Shown here: piece after piece, positions 20,770 to 31,000 of the stretch
Layout of the letters: each line of letters begins with the position of its first letter
Position numbering within the stretch: position 1 is the first letter of the stretch
From: Brachionus rotundiformis
Lineage: Eukaryota > Rotifera > Eurotatoria > Ploima > Brachionidae
NCBI GenBank assembly: GCA_016802295.1
Contig: JAESIW010000129.1
Span: 1,069,284 to 1,133,283 of the forward strand
Direction of reading: 5' to 3'
DNA length: 64,000 bases
Program-made: the position numbers and the translations under genes
The notes under the pieces: model-generated
The model's database searches: none
Told to the model about the DNA's origin: nothing
Seen by the model: only the letters and a program-made list of their open reading frames with translations

Positions 20770-22374
20770 GAGCATATTTTGCTTTACCACTTAAAAGTCA
20801 AAAGATTTCTCCTTTAAAATTTTCATCTGCGTATCGAGGACGTTCCACGCGATGATTTTTCAAATCAATCTATTTTCGACAGTCTTGATGAAAACTGCGA
20901 GTTACTTATAGTCGGTAAAGAAACGTACCCTAAAAGTGAAAAAAAATTTGACAAATTTTTAGTTCTCCTTACTTAAAACCCTTAGTCTATCGATGGTAGA
21001 CTAAGGGTATTCTATTTCTCTGGCTTTTTTTAAATAGAAAGAACGCTCTTCTTTAGACAAATTGATTCTTGCGTTTTTTAATTCACCAGCGAAAATTGTT
21101 CATTTGAATTTAAAACATATGTCTACAGCCATCAATTCATTTACTGATCATAATCTTGTTTTCAAAGGATGCATGGCTTACGATTTTCAGTAAGATTTTA
21201 CCAAGCATCTAAATTTCTTTTAAACATTTGATATTTAGTGATTAAATTAAGCGAAAAATATTTGCTAAAACTCAAAAAGGCGATAAAATTGATATTCTCG
21301 ACCCTTTTTTTCAATCCAACGCTGGCCAAGTAAAGTTTATTAAAAAGACAGTCGAAGCTTTAAAGTCACCAAAAATTGTTAACCGGCTTTTTCCATTTAA
21401 ATATTTTATTGATGACAATGGATGTGAAAAAAAATTTTACAATTGGCGTGATAATGTGATTGAATATTAACGATTGGATTTATAATGGCTGGCATCTCAA
21501 AAAGAAACTTTTATGTATCTTTGGTGAATCAAATGCTGGAAAGGCAACTGTCTGTAATGCTCTACTATTGGGAATTATGAACACCCAAATTTACCAATTG
21601 GCATTAATGGCACAAAATTTGCATTCGACAGATGGAATTCATCTCTGTATACCCACTGCATTGTTCATGAAACCGATTTTTCCAAGATTGACATAAATAC
21701 TTGGAAAATTGCATTTAAGATTGGAGGGACTTCCTTTTAAGATTAATAGGAAACATAAAACTGGTATTGATGCGGCAATATAGGTGCCTATTATTTTCAT
21801 ATGCAATGAAAGACCCAAGGCATTCGAAAATCCAGCTCTTGTTAATAGAATTAGATTTTTTGAGTGTTCTGCAAACCAAAAAATATCAAATATTGAAGAC
21901 TATCGATATGTGGATGAAGAATTTAAAGAACACAAATTGACTCCAGAAGTAAAACGATATTTTTCGATAGGATCCCTTAAATTTCCCATTTCAATCTATA
22001 ACTCCGATGCTATCTCTGAGTCAGTTGAATGAAGCTTTAAAGAGAACTGTTTCAGTAGACAGTGATTCAGGCATGAGTAATAGCACTTTTGACTCCATTA
22101 ATAGTTTAGGTAATATGTTAAAAATTCATGAATTAAATTATTTATTATAAAAAATTTAGATAATATAAAAACAAACAAAACGAAGTTGTTCAGATCATTT
22201 GTTATGCTTACACCACCAACACCATCTGAATTAAAATTGAAAACCATGCAATCCACCTGTGTGTCGAAAATTTTAGTATCCCCTATAAAGCTGATGATGA
22301 TTTCATAAGCTCAAGAGATTCAAATAACAATTGTTTAGAAGTAACTGACTTAGAGACAGAATATCAAGGATCTT
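20770..22374 (+). pseudogene. Endogenous Rep-like gene, copy 1 (HUH-like N-terminus plus SF3 helicase), decayed
   Basis: Plus-strand blocks in order. 20818-20976 contains ELLIVGKETYPKSEKK, resembling the strand of Rep endonucleases just before the HUH motif; the histidines themselves appear lost (FDKFLVLL). 21060-21190 ends at a GT donor. 21236-21480 contains FYNWRDNVIEY. 21476-21700 holds the superfamily 3 Walker A GESNAGKAT and then, in another frame, HCIVHETDF in the Walker B position. 21730-22030 has RKHKTGIDAAI, an in-frame stop, and the sensor/motif C VPIIFICNERP. The C-terminal tail continues through an intron to TAG at about 22374. Rep proteins of small single-stranded DNA viruses (CRESS-DNA viruses, parvoviruses) combine these activities to nick and unwind circular or hairpin genomes. 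Stops, frameshifts and missing histidines mean it cannot act. Lineage within Rep families is unresolved. Confidence 0.65.
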
Positions 22375-22894
22375 AGATTTTATATTGTGTCACATTTAAA
22401 ATAAAAATACAGTTAATTTTGTTTTTTTTTATAAAAAATGTGCATTTAAATTAATGCAAAAAGAGAAATTTAATGTTTAATAAATTAATATTTTATTTAA
22501 TAATTTAAAAAATATTTAAGAATAATGGTTAAAAGTTCATTGGTATTTTTTATTTTTTTGGCAAATATTAATTATCTGATTATTAGTGATTTTTTCACTT
22601 CTTGAGTCATTTTCAACTAAGCTTTTGGTATCAATGAAAAACATTCTGACTTGAATAAAATCAATTTTTATATCAATATGCGTTCCTTCGTCGAAGTATT
22701 TTTAATATTTTAAAAATTATATTTGGCTCCTTTTTTCTTAAGTTAAGAAATGATGAATTAGTAAATTTTTAAATGAAAACTTGAAAATATCATTTGAGCT
22801 TTATTTTTCAAAGCTCAGAATTACATAAAGTATTCAACTAAAGAATATTGTGATTGTATGTTTAAAAAGCTAAATACAAATGAATTTAATTTAA

Positions 22895-23160
22895 ATTTTC
22901 ATACCTAACTGGAGAGATAATGTTGTCAAATGGTTTAATGAAAATATTAAAAACCAAACAACAAAATCATTATATTTACATGGAAAAACTGATACTGGGA
23001 AAACTTCATTTCTTTATTCTGTTTTCGGTCAGTATATATCAATTAGCTTTATTTACAAATTTTTTTTAAATATTTTTGGAAACCTATTCAAAAAAGTATG
23101 CCAGATTCAAATGATGAATCAAAGGCAGAAAATAAGGGATCCATATTGAACAATGTATTT
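22895..23160 (+). pseudogene. Endogenous Rep-like SF3 helicase fragment, copy 2
   Basis: A single block reads PNWRDNVVKW, then the Walker A GKTDTGKTSF, and ends at a GT donor near 23029. The NWRDNV box followed about 25-30 residues later by a G-K-T Walker A matches the same region of copy 1 (NWRDNVIEY ... GESNAGKAT), but the sequence differs clearly, so this is a diverged paralogue and not a recent duplicate. No Walker B or motif C is recognisable downstream. Near-identical 24-base phrases at 23141-23164 and 23247-23270 lie just beyond it. Confidence 0.5.
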
Positions 23161-23270
23161 TAATTTCTAGTATAAAATTTTTAATGACCTTTTTAGTATC
23201 GACTGCTTGCTACCTAAGGCTTTTATGTACTTTATGCACTTAATGCCATACTGAACAATGTATTTTAATA

Positions 23271-24090
23271 ATGCCTAATACTATCCATTTATTGTTTATA
23301 AATTTTTTCATTTTCCACCCCAAATCGTAAACAATCTGATCAGGTATTGTATACATACAATCAAAGGCTTCCAGACAAAAAATGCTGGCTTGTGGCAGCG
23401 ATTCAGAGCAATATATTTCCTTGGACCAGATTTGCATGATTACTATTTTCGTGGCGATTTTTCATAAATTGATCAACTTGATATTTGTTTAACTGTTTTC
23501 GTTCGCCCAAAATGGAATTTGTTCATCTGAATAGTCACACAAAAAAAAACGAAAAATTGCATCTTTTTTATTAAAAAATAATTCAAAATAAATAATTTTA
23601 ACCAAAATTTAATTTGAAAAAATTATTTAAATTGTCTTATTTTGATTACTGCTCGACTCTCTTATGCTATTTCTCAAAACAGGCTATAATTAAACTGGCT
23701 AAAAGTTAATATTTATCAATATTTAAATTGTTAAAGTTTAAATTTGAAGAAAATAATTTTAATGATCTGATATAACCAACATCAAAATCAGTAAATTGAA
23801 AAAAAACTCTTGGATTCATTTACTCAAGACTTCTAAATTGCTTTGTGATCAAGAGAAAAAAATTAAATTTTACAACATTCAAGCATTCAAATTTCATCAA
23901 TATTAATTTTATTTACTCAGATTTTGTTAAAAAATTAAATTTAAAAATTTCAATGTTTTACTTTTTTAAATAATTTAAAAAAAAAATTTATCCATTTTTA
24001 ATTTGCAAAACTGATTTTTTATTACTTAAATAAATGGAGTGTTTATCGACCTCTATGACAACTAGCCTATTGATTAACCTTGAAATTGAA
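23271..24090. other. Intergenic, nothing recognised
   Basis: AT-rich, stop-rich sequence. The 65-codon minus-strand frame at 23240-23437 overlaps the short direct repeat and shows no family features. Confidence 0.4.
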
Positions 24091-24270
24091 GAGCTATATG
24101 GCGGGTACATAGGCCTACGGGTCTTTGTCTAGGTCTTGTCGCATGAGGGCGCCGCTGGCTTCGACCATCTCCCAGTAAAGAATCCAATAGGAGCGAGTAT
24201 CTACTGAAAAGCAGACCCTCTGCAGATAGACGTAACTTTGGAAGCTTTAAGTTAAGACTTTTTCCCAATT
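24090..24270 (-). repeat. Dispersed coding-like repeat, copy 1
   Basis: The reverse complement matches 43660-43815 closely, including gcttccaaagttacgtctay and gggagatggtcgaagccagc. Both copies keep the same reading frame with mostly conservative changes (LPKLRL.AEG..., then LGDGRSQRR), so the ancestral repeat probably encoded protein. Here the frame runs on the minus strand inside a long open frame (24316-24074). It is GC-richer than its flanks. Confidence 0.65.
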
Positions 24271-24723
24271 GAGAGAATAAGTCGCATGGTTTGTGCTTTT
24301 GGCTTAAACTATGCATTTTTTCAAAAATATTTTTCTAAAAATTGAAACCTAAATTCGCAAACTTTCTTACAATTTAAAATGATCAATTTATGTACCAAAA
24401 AACCAATTAAACCCCAAATAAAAAAATTAATTAAAAATTAAATAAAAATTTCCAAACATCTGTCTGAAAACTTTTTAAACTATTTTTAGACACGCTGTTT
24501 ACTTATTTCAGCTTTTTTACTGAATGAAAATTATTCTACCAAGTTTCAATGGACTTTCTTTTAATCTTCAAGATTTAAATTTTAAACTGTATAATTTAAA
24601 ATGTACTTAATAATTTCTCTTCATTGTATTTCTGGAATAGATACATTCGTCAAATAAACTACAAAAAAAAGATAAAAATTTTTAAATTCTTTTTTATTAT
24701 CATTTAAAAAAAAAAAACTATTG

Positions 24724-25050
24724 TCATTCATTATCATTTTCATTCAAACAATCTAATGAATCGTTTTTAATTGAACCGTAAATTTTTGTCATCACAGAGG
24801 ATAGTAAACCAAAAATATCCACAGTGCTGATTGAATCAAATCTACACTCATTTGATTCATCTGATTCACTGCTTTCATTATCATAACTTCTTTCAACATT
24901 TATCCTTTTAAAATTTTTTAGCTTTACCGAGTCTGAAAAGTCATTCTTGACAATGTTTGTTTTTTTTGAAGGTTTTTTTGGCTCGGTTGTAATTATTGAC
25001 CAAGCTAAAACCAACATTACCGAAAGCAAGCATTTTATCAAAAGTTTCAT
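24724..25050 (-). CDS. Small secreted acidic protein, unrecognised
   Basis: The open frame extends upstream to 25221, but the ATG at 25048-25050 opens a textbook signal peptide (MKLLIKCLLSVMLVLAWS), so I choose it: 108 aa. The mature part is basic at first (TTEPKKPSKKTNI), then acidic and serine-rich (YDNESSESDESNECRFDS), and ends in NDNE. It has two cysteines after the signal (ECRF and LDCL) that could pair. I recognise no family. The ATG follows a short T-rich stretch. It lies alone between repeats. Confidence 0.45.
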   Translation of the reverse strand: MKLLIKCLLSVMLVLAWSIITTEPKKPSKKTNIVKNDFSDSVKLKNFKRINVERSYDNESSESDESNECRFDSISTVDIFGLLSSVMTKIYGSIKNDSLDCLNENDNE

Positions 25051-25229
25051 TTTTTTATCTTTTCTTTTTAAATTTTGAAAAGTTTTAATACAAAAAGTCA
25101 AAAAGTGATTATTTACCATGCTTGAGCAATTTTCATTAAATTTCTCTTGTATAATATTTTTGAAAGAAGAGTGATATAAATCCCTTACCAAATAATAATT
25201 CATAATTTTTAGGCTATTCAATTATATGA

Positions 25230-25890
25230 TTTAATTTGAATATTTTTGCTTGAGCAGTTTTAGTTAAATTTTTCAAACAAACTTGTCAATTTTATACTTT
25301 CTAATATATTTTTTCAATAAATTTAATTTGATTTAATCCCACTAGTTTAAAGAATAAAGAAAGACTTTAGATAATAGATTATCTAATAATATAAACAGGT
25401 TTTAAAAAATTAACTATATATGACTTTGGCTCTTGTTCATAGATATTTTGGTATTTTGAGCTACGTACCATTGACGCTTCGAGCCACTTTGGCATCATTT
25501 TCACACCTTTTTTGAATAAATTTTAATAATTTGATAGATATATAAACTTTAAACTTAAAATTATAAATATGTGTCAAAAACGGGCTATTATCTAAAATTT
25601 TTTCTTAAAATTTTTAGCATAAACAAACTAAGTCTGGTTTTATATTAATTGTTGGATTTAGATCTTTTTTTTTGTGAAAAAAATCTCGCTAGCAAGACCA
25701 GATGGTGTTTTAAGTTTTTAAACCAAAAAAATTATCGAAAAAAATATATAATTAATTAATAAAATTAATATCTTTTTTTAATAATAATTTTATAATATTT
25801 ATCATTTAAATTTGATCCTAAATTTGATTTGTCAATGTTTTTAAAAAATAATTTGCCATAAAATATTGATAATGGCTAGATTTTATTAGA
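25230..25890. other. Intergenic, nothing recognised
   Basis: AT-rich sequence with stops in all frames and no convincing exon. Confidence 0.4.
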
Positions 25891-25899
25891 ATTCTACAA

Positions 25900-27090
25900 T
25901 CAAAAGAATAAAGAAATTTACTAGAATCACTAGATTTTATCACATCAGCTCTCAAAAGAGGATTATCTGTCGATATAATTTTTCGAAAGCATTTGACAGA
26001 GTATCGCATAGATTATTATTATATAAGCTTAAAAGATATGGTTTTATCGATATAATTTATTTGTGGATTAGTGATTTTCTCAGTGAGAGGAAAGAAAGAG
26101 TAATTCTGGGTTCATCCATGTCAAGTTGGTTAGATGTAACCAGCGGAGTATCTCAAGGTTCAGTGTTAGGACCTATATTATTTTTGATATTTATAAACGA
26201 TCTTTCGACTCGTTTAGTTAATAAATGTGAAAAATATGCCGATGATGCTAAAATTTTTTCTGTAATTAAAAGCTCTCAAGACAATCTCGTACTTCAAAAA
26301 GATATAGACTCAATTTCAAGCTGGTCACTTACTTGGTCTTTGGATTTGAATATTGAAAAATGTAATGTAATACATGTTGGCTCAAAAAATCCTTTGTTTA
26401 ACTATACCATTTTTAGCAGATACGGAACTAAGAATCTATCTAAAACAATTCTCGAAAAAGATTTAGGTATATATATTCAAAGTGACTTGAAGTGGACCAA
26501 CCTAGTAAAATAATGCACGAGTCGAGGAAATCGTATTTTAGCTGTGATTAGAAAAAGTTTCAGTAATTTAAACATTGAGAACGCTCTACACAGCACTGAT
26601 TAGACCTCATTTAGAGTTTGCCATTAGTTCATGGTGTCCATTTCTTGAAAAAGAAAAAATCGAGAAAGTACAGAGAAGAATGACAAAAATTTGACTACTC
26701 TAAAAGACTTGAAATGCTAAATTTAACTAATCTCAAAGTTAGAAGGATGAGAGGAGACTTAATCCAACTTTTTGAAATTATTAAAAGATATGAAATTATA
26801 AATTTTGAAAATAGTATTAACTTTTCTCGAAACCAATCGTATAGCTTAAGAAGACATGACAAATGTCTAGTTAGAGAAGATGTGAAAAGTTGCATGCAAC
26901 GAAATCATTTCTTAACAAATCGTGTCGTTAATGACTGGAATAGTCTACCTCAATACATCGTTAACTCCGAATCAATTATTAATTTCAAAATTAACCTGGA
27001 CAAATGGCTCAAGAAACAGTCTAATTTACTGCTATAGCTTCGAAGAAGCTTAACCCAATAGGGTCGCAGTATTATTTACTACTACTACTA
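25900..27090 (+). mobile_element. LINE (CR1/Jockey-type) 3' half, reverse transcriptase
   Basis: The frame from about 25990 reads KAFDRVSHRLLLYKLKRYGF, then WISDFLSERKERVILGSSMS, GVSQGSVLGPILFLIFINDL and the catalytic box KYADDAKIF. The C-terminal domain follows (LEKDLGIYIQSDLKW), and after a frameshift near 26515 come 26714-27037 (RRMRGDLIQLFEIIKRYEII ... VVNDWNSLPQYIV). A 3' UTR leads to a (TAC)n tail at about 27070-27090. The 5' half and endonuclease are absent (5' truncation). It is broken by at least two frameshifts, hence inactive. Confidence 0.88.
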
Positions 27091-27195
27091 ATATTGAACT
27101 TTGTGATCAAAATTTAATAATCATGCTCAAAAATTATTTTTTAAAGAATTTTTTAGAATTTCTTTAATTGAAAAATTAAATTCAGAGATAGATTT

Positions 27196-27310
27196 TTAGG
27201 TGTAACAAAACATGTTAAACCATTGCAAACTATTGTGCAAAATTCTGCATGCATAAAATTTTTGCAGAAATTTGCAGACATTCAAAATAAAGTTTAACAT
27301 TGTGTGATCT
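27196..27310. repeat. Small foldback related to the TGCA-rich loops at 4.2 and 5.2 kb
   Basis: The ends (gtaacaaaacatgttaaac and gtttaacattgtg) are partly inverted, and the centre (caaaattctgcatgcataaa ... gcagaaatttgcagac) shares the TGCA/TGCAGA motifs of the loops at 4200-4285 and 5260-5340. Confidence 0.5.
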
Positions 27311-28090
27311 TTTGAGCGAACAGGAGGCCGCTTTCTTTCTAGTGGAATATTCATTGCAATCTCTTTAAAACTGCACAGTTCTAGAAAAAAAATCTCAAAA
27401 TCAAACTGGCAACAATCACATGATCAAATTTAGCAAAAAAAAAATATTTATAGCAAAAAATCTTTGAGTTTATATCTAGTTTAAAGCAAAAATAAAATAA
27501 TGTATTTAGAATACTGACATCTTTCAAATAAAATAAATATTTAAAACAAAAATTTAAAAGACATAGTTCTTTTTTTCGAATTTTTTTTTAAATTTATTTT
27601 TTCTTTTAATTTTTTTTATAAAGCTACTACTCTGCTTCAATTCAAAGCAAATCTTATATAAAGATTCGCGAAATTGATGCACTCTTTATTGTAGTAGCCC
27701 ATATTTTGTAAAGGATACATACTTAGTTTATTTACAAGGATAGCTGTAAACCCAAATAGTCCTGATCCGAAACCTCAAAAACCTAAGATTCCTTGTGTGA
27801 GCTTTTATTTATTACTAAAAATTGATTTATTTTATTTGATCTTAATTCAATTAATCAGTGAACATTTTAAAATTATTTTTCAAGAAGCAATAGTCTATTT
27901 ATCCCTTATTGCTAATTAGTGCTTAAATTGTTTCTTTATTTTTAAAGTCTTTTAACTAAAATAATTATTGATAAAAAGTTAAATAAAATATGAAAGATAA
28001 AAATTTATTCTGAATACAAGTATAATTAATGAGAATTAAAAATGAGTTTAAAAAAACGAGATATTTATTTAAAAATAATTTAAACTTAAA
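27311..28090. other. Upstream region of DHX37
   Basis: AT-rich, no exon seen. The DHX37 ATG at 28091 follows a purine/A-rich context (taaacttaaaatgg). The promoter is not recognisable by eye. Confidence 0.4.
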
Positions 28091-31000
28091 ATGGTTAAAA
28101 AATCCAAACTAAAGGATAAACAGGAGCCAGATCAGCCCGAAATAAAAGTTAACTTGGATCAAATTGGTCTATCAAAAAATGACCAATTTACAAACCAAAT
28201 GCAGAATGATTCGAATATGCTGATTATGGATGGAAATAAACCAAAAAAGACTCAACAAGATGATAAACAAAAAGAGCCCAAAAAGCGGCAGTTATCCAAA
28301 AAAGAGCGCAAAAAGCTCGAAAAAGTTCTGGAACGAAAAAGCAAAAGCTCAAAACGCGAAGAACTTTTGGAAAAGTTAGCCGCGGTTCAGGTTAATTCAA
28401 ACGAGCTCAAGCTTTACAATTCAGTTAAAGACATTGGTCAAAAAGAGAAGAGAAAGATAATAGATAGAACTGATGAATCTGAGCCTAGGGCCATAAATGC
28501 CATCTCAGGAAGCAATAAACGCAAAAAAGTTGATAGTTCGCCCACAGAGCCAGCTAGCACTGATACAGACGATTTTTCATCGGATAGTGACATTGATGAA
28601 GGCAGTCTTCAGAAAGCATTGGAACAATTTAGAAAAAACCAAGAAATCGAACGAGCACGAGTAGCTGAAATCAACATGGAAAAATTCAAACCAACTAAAA
28701 TAGTTGACTCGGAGGACGAAGAGTTCCAGAAGAAAGAAAACCAATCTCAAGCTGCCAATAAACGAAATACCAAATATGTACATGTAGAGAGAAGGGAAGA
28801 CATAAAAGAAAGCCGAAGCAAGCTTCCAATTACTAGCGAAGAACAAGTTATAATGGAAAAAGTTTACAACAATGATATTATTATCATTAGTGGCGAGACT
28901 GGCTCTGGTAAAACAACTCAAGTACCACAGTTTTTGTATGAAGCTGGATATGCCGAGTAAGATATTCAGTCAAGAATTCCCAATCCACTTTCCAAATTTT
29001 TGATGACACTATTAGATCTTATCTGAGTATCTTGGTTCATAGATATTTTATTCATAATCTATTAGGTCTTATTGAGCCCTGACTTGAGGAAATTTAAATC
29101 TCTGGTATATTTTTTTGCCAAGATGCAAATATTAGAATAATTCAATTGACTTTATTTTTTTAAATAGATAAATTTATTTTTTGAAAAAAATTTACCTCTT
29201 CAGTACAAAAAATAGATCATTAAAAAAAAGGCATCAAATTATGTTATTTTTATGCTATTTAAAAACAAAAATACTCAAGCTAGGATTATTTTTATTTATT
29301 AATAATTAATATTTTTAAAAAAAGAACAAAATAGTGTTAATTGATTGATGCAAAAATAGAATAAAAGAAACAAAATTTCAAAAAAAATTAATATTTATCT
29401 ATTACTGTTTTTTGATCTGGTCTTCCGCGTTTGACTCACTACTCGTATTTTTCAGAGGCTCTAATGAAATATAGTTTGGAATTTCTTTTAAAAAAGACAT
29501 TTTTCCTTGACTCTTAATATTTGTGCACAATATTTTTAGTAAAAATTCCACAGAAATAGTAAAAAACCCCTAAATATATAAAAAAATAATAATATTAATT
29601 TTGTCCGAACAACTTTATCCGAATCTTATTCAGATTCAAGTAACACATTCTCTTAATTCTGAATACAGTCCCCTGGTTGATGTTTTAGGCACGACCTCGT
29701 TTTCTTTTTTGATCCCCGCTTTGGCTTGTTGTTCAATGGTTAAATTTATTATTAAATATTATTAATAAAATTTATTAATAAATTTAAAGAAAAATTTTTT
29801 TTATTTTAACCTGTAACAACATGCTATTGAATGACAACAAAAATAATTTTTTAGCCAGTATGAACAAGTGCACGAGCTTAGTTTCAAAAATGTCACCAAA
29901 ATGTTGACTTTTTTTATAATGAATTTTATAATGAATTTTTTTATAATGAAATACTTGATTTGAGTCAATTAAATAAATATATTGAGCTTTAATGATTTTA
30001 GTTGTAATTTATTAGTAAAAGGTTTAAATCTATTAAATGTGTTATGTTTTCATTAATTTAATTTTTTTATTTATAATAAGTTGGAGAAAAAAAGAAAGAG
30101 ATAAAAATTTTTAATTTTTGTTGATTTTTTATATATATAATTGTGGTAATTTTACTAATTTTATTGCGTTAATTACTGACAGCCTTTTTTCTTTAGATTT
30201 TTTACTCGGTTTATTGGGAAAAGGAAATTTTAAATTAATTTTTTTAAAATATAATAAATATTCTAAGGCTTTTGAATCAATTTTAAATTGATTTAATTTT
30301 AATTAAGGCTAATGCATGTAGGATCACTACATATCTTAAACCTTCTACGCTCAGACTCATCGACAATTTTTTTTTCGCTTTTCGCCCATTTACCACGCAT
30401 TCTAGCTCTTATTAGCTGACCACAATTAACCTTAAATAATGATCGACGTCTTCTGAATCAATATTTTTGGTTGCTTATTTAACATTATAAAAATTAAGCT
30501 TAAAATTTCAAATACATATTTTTTTTGTAAATTTAGAAAAAAATTAAGTTTTTTAGCCTTCTAAAAACTTATCTAGTTTTTTAAAAATAAATCAGTCCCT
30601 TTTGATTCTAAAACTTTATCTGTTAAATTGTTCAAATTTGTACAATTCTATTCTAAATGAATTTGAACCTCGGTAAACACTTTTTATTGAATTTACCTGC
30701 TAATCTCATGAAATTGATTTAGGAACTTTGCCATTTGTATAAGACAACTTGGTTTCCTCCTTTTTGACAGTGCTGTTAGGTTAAGTCTATTAAGCATTTC
30801 CAAATGGTTCAGATCAATTAAAACCATTGATTCTTCGAATTGTTTTTCTGTTCACTTTCTCAAATATATTTTTATCTTTATTCAAAATTTAGCCAAACAA
30901 AACTTGGGTGCAATTTTTAATCATGTTGGTATCATGGTCATTGAATCCATTTAAAATTTGTCCAAGTCCTCTTCATTGATATAAATAAATTTGCTGCTGG

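Noticed and set aside
23240..23437. 65-codon minus-strand frame near the Rep-like remnants
   Set aside because: It overlaps a 24-base direct repeat and shows no similarity to Rep or capsid-type proteins that I can see.
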